In this document: positions 17,188 to 26,689 of the stretch, in pieces | How the letters are laid out: the number at the start of each line of letters is the position of its first letter | Numbering within the stretch: position 1 is the stretch's first letter | Source: Bdellovibrio bacteriovorus | GTDB taxonomy: Bacteria; Bdellovibrionota; Bdellovibrionia; Bdellovibrionales; Bdellovibrionaceae | NCBI RefSeq assembly: GCF_002208115.1 | Contig: NZ_CP020946.1 | Coordinates: 1,612,001 to 1,676,000, forward strand | Length of the DNA: 64,000 nucleotides | Direction: 5' to 3' | Notes under the pieces: generated by a model | Told to the model about the DNA's origin: nothing | The model's input: only the letters and a program-made list of their open reading frames with translations | Databases searched by the model: none | Program-made: the position numbers and the translations under genes

Positions 17188-19806
17188 ATGCTGATGTACT
17201 GGGTGATTTTGTTTTTCCTTTTGGCGCTGATGGCCCCGTTGTGTTTACGGCTGCCTTCCGCAGTATGGCGTGTGCTTTTTTTGCTGCCTTATCTTGGTGC
17301 CTTTGGGGAAAGCTTAAAACCCTTTATTGAACAATCCTGGCCTTTTCCCCGCGACGGTCTGTCCGAGTTCTTCGCCTGCATTGTCAGTGGTATTGGTGCT
17401 TGCGTCAGCGTGTATGCTGGCACCTACTTTAAGACCGTGGAAAGGCGCAGATTTTTTCCGCTGTTTTTTGCCTTCACCGGGAGCATGCTGGGGGTTCTTT
17501 GGGCTGACAATATTTTTGTGTTCTATGGCTTTTGGGAGGCCACGGGCCTTTGTTCGTTTTTGCTGATCGGATTTAAATTCACTGATCCTGATGTGCGCAA
17601 AGGTGCCAAACAGGCGCTGGTTCTTAATATTGCCGGGGGCTTGTGTCTGCTGCTGGCACTGTTGATGTTGTCACAAGCTTCGGGCAGCAACTCGCTGCTG
17701 GAAATTCTGTACGGGCACACGGAATATCAGCACAGCCAACTGACGATGCTGATGATTATGATTGCTGCGATGATCAAGTCGGCACAATTTCCATTTCATT
17801 TCTGGCTGCCAGGAGCCATGGTGGCCCCGACGCCGGCCAGTTGTTATTTGCATTCGGCCACGATGGTTAAGCTGGGGGTGTTCCTGCTGGCAAGGTTCAG
17901 CCCGTTGTTTGATAAGAATCTGGATTGGCTGATGACGCTGGGGCTTGTCGGCGCGGCCACTCTGATCTGGGGCATGATTGTTTCACTGACCAAGACGGAT
18001 CTGAAGCAGTTGTTTGCATGGACCACGGTCAGCTCTCTGGGTGGGATGTGCATGCTGGTCGGATTGCACGAAGCTTATTCATGGAAGGCTTTTTTTTCCT
18101 ACATTCTGGCGCACTCTTTTTACAAGGCCAGTCTGTTCATGTGTGTGGGAAACATCGACAAACAAATGGGCGGGCGCAGTCTGGATCATGTCTCGGGTCT
18201 TTATCGTCGGATGCCTTTGACGTCGCTGGCTCTGTTGATGGCTTTGGGGTCGATGATGGGGCTTCCCTTCAGCATGGGCTTTTTAAGCAAAGAGTATCTT
18301 TTTAAGTCCGCTCTGGCTTTGAAGTTCCCGGGATCATTTTTGGTCCTGGCCTTGCTGGGGGCCAGTATCATGTCCATCGTGGTCGGGTATCGTTTGATCG
18401 TGGTGATCTTTGCCCAGCAGGAGGACCGGCAAGTCCTGCATGAAGTGCAGGCGAGTATGTGGGGGCCTCCTTTGTTGCTGGCTTCTGGCGGCTGGTTGGC
18501 GGGCTTTTTCTTAAACGACATCAATAAATATTTCCTGAATCCGGTTGTGTCGGCCATCGTGTTGCGCGATGTGGAATTGAATCTTGAAATGTGGACCGGA
18601 GTGAATCTGGCGCTGATTCTTAGTTTGATTTCCATGGGCCTCGGGACTGTGCTTGCCGCCCGGTACGCCGGCGTCGTCACCAAGGCGGCCGTGTGGATGA
18701 AGGGTTTATACAAGCCTTCACCGCGAGTCGGCCATATGGGAACGCTGGCCAAAAAAGTCATGGACCGCCTGCAAAGTGGGCGTTTGAGTTTTTATATTCT
18801 GTGGATGCTGCTGGTGCCTTGTCTGGTGCTGCCGTGGTTTTTACCGCTTCGGGACTATGCGCCTTCCTTGAGGACCGACGAGCTGATTCTTTTTCAGGTC
18901 ATTCCCTTTGCGCTGGTGGTGCTGGGACTGCTTCCGCTGATTTTTAGTCTAAAGCCTCTTTTGAAAGTGGTTGGGGTGGGGGTCGTTGGTATCGGTATCA
19001 GTCTGTTTTACCTCAGTGTCGGTGCCACCGATCTGGCTATGACTCAGATGGCGGTGGAAACTCTTTCAGTCGTGGTATTGACTTTGTCGCTGGTGTTCTT
19101 AAGGCCGAATCCGTCGGGATTCAGCGTTTTGTATCGCACCGTGCGCGCGCTTGCAACGGCGGGTGCCTTTGTCGGCGCACTGCTTTTGTGTGGAGTCATG
19201 GCCGACGGAAAGCTTTCTTCGCGGGTCGCGGATTTCTATCGTGAAAACGCGCTGCCTTTGGGAAAAGGATCCAATGTTGTGAATGTGATTCTGGTGGATT
19301 TTCGCGCGCTGGATACCTTGGGTGAAATCACGGTTCTGGGAATTGTGGGCATGGGAATTCATTTTATGCTTTTGCGAAAGCGGCGCCTGAATTTGACTTT
19401 GCGGCCCTCTATCATTTTGTATACTTCCGCGCGGGTGATGGCTCCGTTGTTCACCGTGATTTCCTTGATCATTCTTTTGCGGGGTCACAACACCCCAGGG
19501 GGTGGTTTTATTGCGGGGCTGGTCCTGGCCATCTCTTTCACATTTTACGGACTGGTGTTTGGCGAAGATGGCGCGCGCAAGGTGCTGGTGATGAAGCCCT
19601 TAAGCTGGATCTGCACCGGACTGCTGCTGGCGTTCACGGCGGGGATGTTGCCGGTGTTCTGGGGTAAACCCTTTCTGACGGCATTGTGGTTGCCGGGGGG
19701 GCTGGCTTTCCTGGGCACGCCTCTGTTGTTTGATATGGGTGTTTATCTGCTGGTACTGGGAATGGGGACCAGCCTGTTTTTTGCCTTCCTGCGGAGGGAC
19801 GTATGA
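17188..19806 (+). CDS. mnhA: Mrp/Mnh Na+/H+ antiporter subunit A fused to B
   Basis: 872 residues from the ATG at 17188 (AGAGGTGCAG upstream); the frame is open further upstream but lacks membrane character there. The first 500 residues are the NuoL/ND5-like proton-translocating domain with lysine and glutamate in membrane segments (FWEATGLCSFLLIGF, MIKSAQFPFHFWLPGAMVAPTP). Then come the MbhD-like DUF4040 segment (YLSVGATDLAMTQMAVETLSVVVL) and, in the last 130 residues, an MnhB domain (LLRGHNTPGGGFIAGLVLA). An A-B fusion is known in PhaAB-type systems. First gene of a six-gene operon with four-base overlaps; it exchanges cytoplasmic Na+ for H+ across the inner membrane. Confidence 0.94.
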   Translation: MLMYWVILFFLLALMAPLCLRLPSAVWRVLFLLPYLGAFGESLKPFIEQSWPFPRDGLSEFFACIVSGIGACVSVYAGTYFKTVERRRFFPLFFAFTGSMLGVLWADNIFVFYGFWEATGLCSFLLIGFKFTDPDVRKGAKQALVLNIAGGLCLLLALLMLSQASGSNSLLEILYGHTEYQHSQLTMLMIMIAAMIKSAQFPFHFWLPGAMVAPTPASCYLHSATMVKLGVFLLARFSPLFDKNLDWLMTLGLVGAATLIWGMIVSLTKTDLKQLFAWTTVSSLGGMCMLVGLHEAYSWKAFFSYILAHSFYKASLFMCVGNIDKQMGGRSLDHVSGLYRRMPLTSLALLMALGSMMGLPFSMGFLSKEYLFKSALALKFPGSFLVLALLGASIMSIVVGYRLIVVIFAQQEDRQVLHEVQASMWGPPLLLASGGWLAGFFLNDINKYFLNPVVSAIVLRDVELNLEMWTGVNLALILSLISMGLGTVLAARYAGVVTKAAVWMKGLYKPSPRVGHMGTLAKKVMDRLQSGRLSFYILWMLLVPCLVLPWFLPLRDYAPSLRTDELILFQVIPFALVVLGLLPLIFSLKPLLKVVGVGVVGIGISLFYLSVGATDLAMTQMAVETLSVVVLTLSLVFLRPNPSGFSVLYRTVRALATAGAFVGALLLCGVMADGKLSSRVADFYRENALPLGKGSNVVNVILVDFRALDTLGEITVLGIVGMGIHFMLLRKRRLNLTLRPSIILYTSARVMAPLFTVISLIILLRGHNTPGGGFIAGLVLAISFTFYGLVFGEDGARKVLVMKPLSWICTGLLLAFTAGMLPVFWGKPFLTALWLPGGLAFLGTPLLFDMGVYLLVLGMGTSLFFAFLRRDV

Positions 19807-20099
19807 TTGACTTTCTCTCGCTCAGTATTGCGCTGCTTTTTTCCGCCGGTGTGTGGTTGATCCTGTCGCGCGACTGGCTGACTTTGATTCTGGGGATAAG
19901 CGTTCTGGGGCACGCGGTGAATCTGCTGATTTTAAAAAGCGGAGGATCCCAGGGCGCTGATCACCTAAGCCAGGCGCTGATTTTAACGGCCATCGTGATC
20001 GGTTTGGGAATGACGGCAGTGCTATTGGTACTGGCCAGTCAGGGACTTAAATATTCAAAATCCCGGGATGCGGATTTTCTGCCGGAGGATTCGGAATGA
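19803..20099 (+). CDS. mnhC: Na+/H+ antiporter subunit C
   Basis: 98 residues, three membrane segments, NuoK-like: ILGISVLGHAVNLLILKSGG and DHLSQALILTAIVIGLGMTAVLL. The ATG overlaps the stop of subunit A (ATGA), so translation is coupled. Normal length for MnhC/MrpC. Confidence 0.93.
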   Translation: MIDFLSLSIALLFSAGVWLILSRDWLTLILGISVLGHAVNLLILKSGGSQGADHLSQALILTAIVIGLGMTAVLLVLASQGLKYSKSRDADFLPEDSE

Positions 20100-21556
20100 T
20101 AATGGCCCCGTTGCTGATCAGCTTTGTAACGGCGTTGCTGACGTATATGTGCAGAAAGAATTCGCTATTGCTGCGAAGTGTGTCCCTGGCCGGCTCGGTG
20201 GGGGCATTAGGGGCCGCGGTGCAGTTGTTTTTGCGAGTGGAGGATGGGGGCATTCAAACCCTGCAACTGGGGAATTGGCTGGCGCCTTTTGGCATTTCAT
20301 TTTCGGTGGGCTTGCTGGCGGCAGTCATGCTGGTGGGAAGCTCTGTGGTTGCTTTGTGCGGAAACCTTTCCATGCAGGCACTGCTGAACCGGCAATGGGA
20401 ACTGCGGGGGTACTACAGCTTGTTCCATTTCATGATGATGGGTGTGTTTGGCGCCTTTTCCACCGGAGATTTATTCAACCTGTACGTGTGGTATGAGGTG
20501 ATGCTGGCCTCGTCCTTTTTCCTGGTGGCGATGAGCCGCTATCGCACATCGGTGACCGGCGCCTATAAGTACGCTGTGTTGAGCATTCTTTCTTCAGTCG
20601 CTTTTTTGATTGGCATTGCATTTATTTACAATACGGCTGGCAGTCTGGATATCGTGGATCTGATTCAGTATCAGCGCAGCTACGGTCAGAATCTGGGGAT
20701 GGTCGTGGGCCTTTGTTGTCTGGTCATGGCATTTTCTGTGAAGTCGGCGCTGTTTCCGTTTTTCTTCTGGATGCCAGCGGCGTATCCGGTGACGTTGACG
20801 GCAGTGGCCGGGGTATTTGCGGGTTTTCTGACCAAGGTGGGCGTTTATTCTCTATTGCGGATTTTGGTGCCCGTGTCGACTTTACCTGGCAGCGAAAGAC
20901 TGTTGCCGCTTCTGTTTTCGTTGGCCTTGTTGTCGATGATTCTTGGCGTGCTGGGGGCGCTTTCCCGGGACAATATGAAGGGCATTCTGGCCTTTCACAG
21001 TACATCCCAGGTCGGATATATGGTGCTGGGATTGTCGCTGGGAACTTCGGCGGGCATAGCTGCCTGTGTGTTCTATATGATCCATCACATGCTGGTGAAA
21101 ACGAATTTATTTTTTGCTGTGGCGGTTATGGAAAAAGCCAGCGGCACCAGCTTTGTTTCTGAATCCGGAGGCCTGTGGAAGGCTCGTCCGCTACTGGGGG
21201 CTGTCTTTGCATTTTCGGCGTTGTCGTTAATTGGTGTGCCTCCGCTGTCTGGTTTTTGGGGCAAGGTGCTGACCCTGCAGGCGGCGTTGGGTGAAGAGCG
21301 TTGGCTGGCTGTGGGGATGGCGTTGGCAGTCAGTCTGTTGACTTTGATGTCGATGCTTAAAATCTGGAACGGAGTGTTTTGGAAGCCTGCGGTGTCTTCG
21401 TTGCCTGAAAACGACCGGCAAGGCCGGGGGCGCTGGATGATGGTGCCACTGTTGGTGATGAGTTTATTGATCCTGAGTGTGGGGCTTGGTTTTCAGCCTT
21501 TGATGAATCTGACGGAAAGGGTGGCGCAGGAACTGATGGAAGGAGGTCTGCGATGA
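20096..21556 (+). CDS. mnhD: Na+/H+ antiporter subunit D
   Basis: 486 residues, about 14 membrane segments, the second NuoM/N-like proton-translocating subunit. Typical stretches are FSTGDLFNLYVWYEVMLASSFFL, VKSALFPFFFWMPAAYPVTLTAV with its conserved lysine, and the DNMKGILAFHSTSQVGYMVLG loop. The start overlaps mnhC by four bases. Required, with A, for antiport in Mrp complexes. Confidence 0.94.
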   Translation: MIMAPLLISFVTALLTYMCRKNSLLLRSVSLAGSVGALGAAVQLFLRVEDGGIQTLQLGNWLAPFGISFSVGLLAAVMLVGSSVVALCGNLSMQALLNRQWELRGYYSLFHFMMMGVFGAFSTGDLFNLYVWYEVMLASSFFLVAMSRYRTSVTGAYKYAVLSILSSVAFLIGIAFIYNTAGSLDIVDLIQYQRSYGQNLGMVVGLCCLVMAFSVKSALFPFFFWMPAAYPVTLTAVAGVFAGFLTKVGVYSLLRILVPVSTLPGSERLLPLLFSLALLSMILGVLGALSRDNMKGILAFHSTSQVGYMVLGLSLGTSAGIAACVFYMIHHMLVKTNLFFAVAVMEKASGTSFVSESGGLWKARPLLGAVFAFSALSLIGVPPLSGFWGKVLTLQAALGEERWLAVGMALAVSLLTLMSMLKIWNGVFWKPAVSSLPENDRQGRGRWMMVPLLVMSLLILSVGLGFQPLMNLTERVAQELMEGGLR

Positions 21557-21891
21557 TGCGGGTTGTGTGGGTGGTGGAAGTGCTGCTGAAGTTTGCCTGG
21601 GATTTTTGTGTTGCCGTTTTACAAGTGGTGTCCTGGGTGTTTCGTCCCAACCGGTTTATGAAGCCTGTTATTGTGCGTCTGCCGTTGGATATTAAAAGTA
21701 AATGGGGGATCTGGTGGCTGTCGCTGATCATATTCCTGATTCCCGGTTCTATGGTGATTCGGGTGCGTCAGGATCTGGGGCTTTTGTATGTGCATCTGTT
21801 GCATACCGATGATGCCGATAAGGATATGGAAGTTTTAAAATCCCGTTTTGAATACAAACTGCGTTTGATACTGGGGGAGGTGAAGTCATGA
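21553..21891 (+). CDS. mnhE: Na+/H+ antiporter subunit E, short form
   Basis: 112 residues against the usual 155-170. The conserved C-terminal part is present (LPGSMVIRV-like IPGSMVIRVRQDLGLLYVHLLH, then an amphipathic cytoplasmic tail), but the usual pair of N-terminal membrane helices is reduced to one. Start and stop overlap the neighbouring genes by four bases, so no truncation by frameshift is indicated. Confidence 0.88.
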   Translation: MMRVVWVVEVLLKFAWDFCVAVLQVVSWVFRPNRFMKPVIVRLPLDIKSKWGIWWLSLIIFLIPGSMVIRVRQDLGLLYVHLLHTDDADKDMEVLKSRFEYKLRLILGEVKS

Positions 21892-22145
21892 TTTATTTGA
21901 TGATCACAGCACTGGTGGTGTCGTCGGGGCTTGCCATGTATCGCTGTATTAAAGGGCCGGACTGGATGGACCGGGTGATGACCTTTGATCTATTGAACAA
22001 TATCTCCATCGCTTCGGCGGTCTTGTATGCCGTTTTTAGCAACAGCGAAGAAGCGGTGTCTTTGATTCTGGTGCTGGCGCCGCTGTCATTTCTTTCAAAC
22101 ACGTTCTTCGTGTTTTTACTGGAGCGTAAAAAGGACATCTTATGA
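21888..22145 (+). CDS. mnhF: Na+/H+ antiporter subunit F
   Basis: 85 residues, three membrane segments with the MnhF signature RCIKGPDWMDRVMTFDLLNNISIA. Four-base overlaps on both sides. Normal length. Confidence 0.92.
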   Translation: MIYLMITALVVSSGLAMYRCIKGPDWMDRVMTFDLLNNISIASAVLYAVFSNSEEAVSLILVLAPLSFLSNTFFVFLLERKKDIL

Positions 22146-22477
22146 CGATCATCGTGCAGGGGCTGTTATTATTGGGATGCCTTTTGATTTTACTGGCCTC
22201 GGTCGGAGGAGTGAAGTTTCCCGACACGCTGACACGAATGGCGGCGGTTTCCAAATCGTCAACACTGGGGGTGGTTCTTTTGTGTGCGGCCGCAGCCCTG
22301 CATTTTGGTGATGCCTATATGGGGGGATTGCTGGGATTAGCGGCTTTGGTGCTGTTCCTGGGCATTCCGGTATCTTCGTATTTGATGGGGCGTGTGCGGG
22401 TGCGCCATGCCCGGGTTATCCCGCTGCAACTGAAAAGAAATGATTTGCAGTCCGATGAGCCCTCAGTCTTTTCTTGA
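22142..22477 (+). CDS. mnhG: Na+/H+ antiporter subunit G
   Basis: 111 residues, three membrane segments, with VGGVKFPDTLTRMAAVSKSSTLGVVLL characteristic of MnhG/PhaG. Last gene of the antiporter operon; the glucosidase start lies 50 bases downstream, so read-through is possible. Confidence 0.92.
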   Translation: MTIIVQGLLLLGCLLILLASVGGVKFPDTLTRMAAVSKSSTLGVVLLCAAAALHFGDAYMGGLLGLAALVLFLGIPVSSYLMGRVRVRHARVIPLQLKRNDLQSDEPSVFS

Positions 22478-22527
22478 CGGGTCCTTTTTTAGAACTTTAC
22501 ATTCGAGACTTACAAGGGGTCTTAGTC

Positions 22528-24201
22528 GTGTCCGAAGTTCAAAAGAATTGGTGGAAAGAAGCGGTCGTTTATCAGGTTTATCCTCGCAGCTTTAAGGATT
22601 CCAATGGCGACGGCATGGGGGACCTGCAGGGTTTGATTTCCAAATTGGATTACCTGAAAGATCTGGGCATTGATGTGATCTGGATTTGTCCTATGTACAA
22701 ATCCCCGCAGGACGATAACGGCTACGACATCAGTGATTATCAGGATATTCACCATGAATTCGGCACCATGAAGGATTTTGATCAGCTTTTGCAGCAGGTT
22801 CACGCCCGGGGTATGAAGCTGATCATTGATCTGGTGGTGAATCACACCAGTGACGAACATCCTTGGTTTATCGAGTCCCGCAGTTCTAAAAACAATCCCA
22901 AGCGGGACTGGTACATCTGGCGCGACGGAAAAAACGGCAAAGAGCCCAACAACTGGGAAAGTATTTTCAGCGGGTCGGCCTGGAAGTTTGATGAGCTGAC
23001 CCAGCAGTATTTCATGCATATTTTCTCAAGCAAGCAGCCGGATCTGAACTGGGAAAATCTGGACATGCGTAAAGCTGTGTATGACATGATCAACTGGTGG
23101 CTGGATAAGGGCATTGATGGTTTCCGCGTCGATGCCATCAGCCACGCCCGCAAAGAGCCGGGCCTTGCCGATATGCCCAATCCGAACAATCTTGAGTACG
23201 TGCCGTCTTACGACAAACACATGAACGTGAACGGCATTCAGGAATACCTGAAAGACCTTTGCACCAACACCTTCAATAAGTATGACATCATGACGGTGGC
23301 GGAAGCCAACGGTGTGTCGGCTGAAAACGCGGAAGAGTGGGTGGGCACTGCCCAGAAGAAGTTCAACATGATTATCCAGTTTGAACACGTGGGTCTGTGG
23401 GATGCAAATCCCGAGCGCCGTGTGGATCTGGCAAAGCTGAAGTCAGTTCTGGGCCGTTGGCAAAAGGGTCTTGAGGGGCGTGGTTGGAATGCTTTGTTCG
23501 TGGAAAACCACGATGTCCCCCGCATCACTTCCAAATGGGGTGATATTCAGAACTACTGGCGTGAAAGCACGACGTCGATTGCAACCATGTACTTCATGAT
23601 GCAGGGAACGCCGTTCATCTATCAGGGGCAGGAAATCGGGATGACCAACACGGTCTTTAGCGGGCCTGAGGACTTTAACGATGTGTCCGCGAAAAACATT
23701 TTCACAATTCGCCGCAGGCAAGGTGCGACAGATGCCGAGATCACGGCAGACCTTGCCAGTGCCTCTCGAGACAATGCCAGAACTCCCATGCAATGGGATG
23801 CTTCTGAGCAGGGTGGTTTCACCACAGGTCGTCCTTGGTTGAAGGTGAATCCGAATTATAAGACCATCAACGTCGCAGCTCAGGAGCAGGATCCAAATTC
23901 AGTTCTGAATTTTTATCGCAATCTGATTCGACTCCGCAAAAATCATCCGGTATTCATCTATGGTGTCTATGACGAGGTTCTTGGCAAGCATGATCAGATC
24001 TATGCTTACACCCGCACTGACGAGAATGAGAAAATGCTCGTGATGGCCAACATGACTGGCAAGCCTGCGAAATTTGATCTGCCGGGAATCAGTCTGTCTT
24101 CGGCGAATCTTTTGATGGCGAATCAAACCGTGGCTGATCACAGTCAGATCACCGGTGGAGAGCTTCGCCCGTTTGAAAGTCGCATCTATAAAATAAACTA
24201 A
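22528..24201 (+). CDS. GH13 alpha-glucosidase (oligo-1,6-glucosidase/trehalose-synthase type)
   Basis: 557 residues from the GTG at 22528, with AAGGGG at good spacing and WWKEAVVYQVYPRSF close behind as in the family. The catalytic residues are present: nucleophile Asp202 (GFRVDAIS), acid/base Glu259 (VAEANG) and Asp329 (VENHDVPR). No signal peptide, so it acts in the cytoplasm on short alpha-glucosides. The subfamily looks like GH13_31; exact linkage preference cannot be read. A free-standing glucosidase in a predator may serve breakdown of prey glycogen fragments (inference). It overlaps the convergent HutD gene by four bases. Confidence 0.9.
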   Translation: MSEVQKNWWKEAVVYQVYPRSFKDSNGDGMGDLQGLISKLDYLKDLGIDVIWICPMYKSPQDDNGYDISDYQDIHHEFGTMKDFDQLLQQVHARGMKLIIDLVVNHTSDEHPWFIESRSSKNNPKRDWYIWRDGKNGKEPNNWESIFSGSAWKFDELTQQYFMHIFSSKQPDLNWENLDMRKAVYDMINWWLDKGIDGFRVDAISHARKEPGLADMPNPNNLEYVPSYDKHMNVNGIQEYLKDLCTNTFNKYDIMTVAEANGVSAENAEEWVGTAQKKFNMIIQFEHVGLWDANPERRVDLAKLKSVLGRWQKGLEGRGWNALFVENHDVPRITSKWGDIQNYWRESTTSIATMYFMMQGTPFIYQGQEIGMTNTVFSGPEDFNDVSAKNIFTIRRRQGATDAEITADLASASRDNARTPMQWDASEQGGFTTGRPWLKVNPNYKTINVAAQEQDPNSVLNFYRNLIRLRKNHPVFIYGVYDEVLGKHDQIYAYTRTDENEKMLVMANMTGKPAKFDLPGISLSSANLLMANQTVADHSQITGGELRPFESRIYKIN

Positions 24202-24761
24202 ATGGGGGAAAGCGAGATCTGATAGTATCCCAGGGTCTCGCTGGCCGTGTTTTGGATTTTGATCTGGGTTTCCCGGATGAGTTTAAAACAGTCTTGCACT
24301 TGCGCTGTTTGACCGTCCAGGCGCATCTTGCCTTGGACCACGAAGAAAAAGTGAATCTCTTCTTTCAGGGACATCACGGATTCGCTGACGGCGGGCAGGG
24401 TGTGAAACTGCATGCGTGCGCGGTGGGTCTTGGGATTGAAGATAAGTCCCAGGTCCCGGACGGGGGAGCCGATCAGCTGACAATCGGTGTGATCGTCCCC
24501 AGAAAACTCGCATACCTGCAGCGGCAGAAGCGGATTTTGATTCAACATCAGGCCATCGCCTTCGATCACACTAAGTAGACGATCATAACCTTCAAAGATT
24601 GAAAATGGATTCGACGCCGTCACTAAAGCAGAACTCAGGCGCCACGCATAGGGCTGACTGCTTTTGATTTCTGCCGGAGCCAGGTCAATTTGATCGGTGA
24701 CACCAAGGCCGTTCTTCCAGGGCATGCGTTGATAAGTGGAGCTTTTCAGAAGTTGAATCAT
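24198..24761 (-). CDS. HutD/Ves family protein
   Basis: 187 residues from the ATG at 24761; an upstream in-frame TTG adds 12 residues. The N-terminal MIQLLKSSTYQRMPWKNGLG matches the HutD/Ves pattern (MPWKNGGG), followed by WRLSSALV and cupin-like strands (FSIFEGYDRLLSVIEGDGL). HutD is linked to histidine use in some bacteria and Ves to cold-temperature growth in E. coli; neither context exists here, so the role is open. It overlaps the stop of the glucosidase gene. Confidence 0.82.
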   Translation of the reverse strand: MIQLLKSSTYQRMPWKNGLGVTDQIDLAPAEIKSSQPYAWRLSSALVTASNPFSIFEGYDRLLSVIEGDGLMLNQNPLLPLQVCEFSGDDHTDCQLIGSPVRDLGLIFNPKTHRARMQFHTLPAVSESVMSLKEEIHFFFVVQGKMRLDGQTAQVQDCFKLIRETQIKIQNTASETLGYYQISLSPI

Positions 24762-25059
24762 CACACTATTAGAAGAAACTTCCGACAGGATGTCCAAGAA
24801 ATCTCACAATTGAAATTACACTGAATACCTGGCTCGGACAGTGCGAAATAAACTCGAGAATATTTTCGTGATCCATTCTATTTGACACTAAGTAACCCCG
24901 GAATTTTCGGTAAGTGCGAGTCTCTTTGAGAAATCTAAAAAAAGTGCCTAACTCTTGGTGGGGTTCTTACAGATTTTGAATTACATTTGCCAAATCCCCC
25001 TTTAGTTTGATTATTACAAAACCGAAATGTTTCTTGTTGATATAATTGGAGTGAAACAA
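24762..25059. other. Divergent intergenic region upstream of khpA
   Basis: About 300 AT-rich bases with no open frame that has a ribosome site. TTGACA at about 24890 and several T-rich stretches could be promoter parts, but no -10 at good spacing was convincing. A partial sigma-54-like TGGCTCGGACAGTGC lies near 24831. Confidence 0.35.
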
Positions 25060-25383
25060 ATGTCTGGCCTAAAAGAGATCAAAGTCATTCGTAAAAGACC
25101 TGAGATCAGCCCTAACCAAGACCAAGATCGAGAGAGCGGTCGCAGCCTGCTTGAGACTTTGATCCGAGGATTGGTCGATTATCCTGACACGGTTTCTGTA
25201 ACTTATATGGTGGGCGATAAGACGACTGTCTATAAGGTGGAGTGCGATCAGAAGTGCCTGGGGCAGGTGATCGGCTGCAAAGGCAAGAACATCAGCGGCA
25301 TTCGTGCGGTTCTTTCGGCAACATTGGCCCGAAAAGGCATCCGGGCCATCGTGGAAATTCCATACTTTGTGGTTGAAGCCTAA
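25060..25383 (+). CDS. KhpA-like single KH-domain RNA-binding protein
   Basis: 107 residues from the ATG at 25060 (GGAG eight bases upstream); 11 more codons are open before it. Residues about 28-107 form a type II KH domain with LLETLIRGLVDYPDTVSVTY, the GxxG loop G72-C-K-G75 (GQVIGCKGKNISGIRAVLSA) and a closing IVEIPYFV strand. KhpA usually sits beside rpsP and rimM and works with KhpB on small RNAs; here it is alone and has a 28-residue basic N-terminal extension. It overlaps the convergent gene by four bases. Confidence 0.85.
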   Translation: MSGLKEIKVIRKRPEISPNQDQDRESGRSLLETLIRGLVDYPDTVSVTYMVGDKTTVYKVECDQKCLGQVIGCKGKNISGIRAVLSATLARKGIRAIVEIPYFVVEA

Positions 25384-25787
25384 GGCTTCACCACCACAGT
25401 CATTTCGCTCTTCTCATTATTGATCCAAACGCGGATCAGCCATTTACCCGGCATCACAAAGTAAGCTTCAGAAATCAGGAAAGTTCCGACTTCCTGCTTT
25501 TCGATTTTTACCGGTGATGTTCCATGGCCGTGGTGACCCATGTTCATCCACAAATCCACTTTCAATTGAGCCGGATCCACCAGGACAGGCACAGAAGCCG
25601 TGCTGGTCAGATCATATACTTTCAGGATAAACGGCGAATCTGTGTTTTGATTTGGCGCCTGTGCAAACTCAATAGTTGCACATAATTCGCTGTCATGGAA
25701 AGAAAGCGGGCAATCTGCGGATTGTTGAGCTGAAGCTGTTACAGATGCCAGCATCAGACCTGCAGCAAGCATGAAGTTCTTAAACAT
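25380..25787 (-). CDS. Secreted YtkA/FixH-like domain protein
   Basis: 135 residues from the ATG at 25787, whose TAGGAG ribosome site overlaps the stop codon of the barrel gene upstream. Signal peptide (about 1-20, ending ASA), then a beta-sandwich domain with LKVDLWMNMGHHGHGTSPVKIEK and EAYFVMPGKWLIRVWI. The MGHHGHGTSP segment resembles metal-binding loops in YtkA-like proteins. A paralogue is encoded two genes upstream in the same operon (26690-27112). Last gene of a four-gene module; likely periplasmic. Confidence 0.78.
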   Translation of the reverse strand: MFKNFMLAAGLMLASVTASAQQSADCPLSFHDSELCATIEFAQAPNQNTDSPFILKVYDLTSTASVPVLVDPAQLKVDLWMNMGHHGHGTSPVKIEKQEVGTFLISEAYFVMPGKWLIRVWINNEKSEMTVVVKP

Positions 25788-25795
25788 AAAATCTC

Positions 25796-26689
25796 CTAAC
25801 GGGGCCACCGCTGTTGGTAGCTCAGATTAATGGTATTAGATAAACTTGAATTAACGGGATTGCCGATCAGACTTTGATCGGCGTAGCTGACGGTTACAGC
25901 CGATTCCAGATTGATCATGTAACTTCCGGCAACACTTAGCGTGAAGTTCTTTTGTGCGTGCCCCTCTGAAGTCGTTGAGCCGTTGATGGCAATAGCTTCT
26001 TCATACAGAAACGCCAAAGTGCTTCCCAAACGGAAGTCCCTGCGGTTCCAGCCAACGCCCAGGCTTTGTGTCGTGCCCCAGCCCGGACGGATGGTGGCTT
26101 CGCCGTTGTAGGCTTCACCGGAAGCGGTTCTTTCAAATGATCTGTGAAGTTCGGAACTGAAATTAAAATCCCACACTTTCCATGCTTTGATCAGCGCCAG
26201 TCCTGCGCCCAAAGAGTAAAAGCCGCGGCCCCGAATGTCCGATGCATTCAAAGCACTGTCATAAATGGACGGGCTTGTGGGCAGGGTCAATTGCAGGAAC
26301 GTGACCCCGCGAGGTTTCCAGGCAGAATATGTCAGCTCAGGGAAGGTTTCATGCCCCAGGTACAGCGACACATCCCCAAGCCCTGAGTTGGTGTCAGAGG
26401 TGCGGCTGTTTTTGGAATGCACGGGCAGGGAAAAGCCACCCTGAAGGCTGTCGTTGATAAGTGCAGCCCCTTCCAGTTTTAGCATCTGCGCGCGGTTGTC
26501 ATCTTTGCGGCGGATCCACTTGCCGCTGGCCAGAACATCGTCAGTGATTTCAGACTGACTGAGGGTTCCTGTGACCTGAGCCTTGTCGTCGCCCAGGATC
26601 AACGCTGGAAATGAAAAGCTGCCACCACAGCAACTGGCAGCCAATGCTGGAGAGCTTGCGAAAATCAAAGCCAGCGCCAGCAGTTTCAT
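25796..26689 (-). CDS. Predicted outer-membrane beta-barrel with an N-terminal CCGG motif
   Basis: 297 residues: signal peptide (about 1-18, ALA), mature N terminus beginning ASCCGGSF with adjacent Cys20 and Cys21, then amphipathic beta strands throughout, ending NLSYQQRWPR. The last residue is not the classical Phe. The cysteine pair at the very start of the mature protein suggests metal or redox binding on the periplasmic side. Its ATG follows the lipoprotein stop codon directly. Neighbours (redoxin and two YtkA-like proteins) support a metal or thiol module; the substrate is unknown. Confidence 0.75.
   Translation of the reverse strand: MKLLALALIFASSPALAASCCGGSFSFPALILGDDKAQVTGTLSQSEITDDVLASGKWIRRKDDNRAQMLKLEGAALINDSLQGGFSLPVHSKNSRTSDTNSGLGDVSLYLGHETFPELTYSAWKPRGVTFLQLTLPTSPSIYDSALNASDIRGRGFYSLGAGLALIKAWKVWDFNFSSELHRSFERTASGEAYNGEATIRPGWGTTQSLGVGWNRRDFRLGSTLAFLYEEAIAINGSTTSEGHAQKNFTLSVAGSYMINLESAVTVSYADQSLIGNPVNSSLSNTINLSYQQRWPR

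Noticed and set aside
24831..24846. TGGCTCGGACAGTGCG as a sigma-54 promoter for khpA
   Set aside because: GG-N10-GC spacing is right, but three other consensus positions fail and it lies over 200 bases from the start codon.
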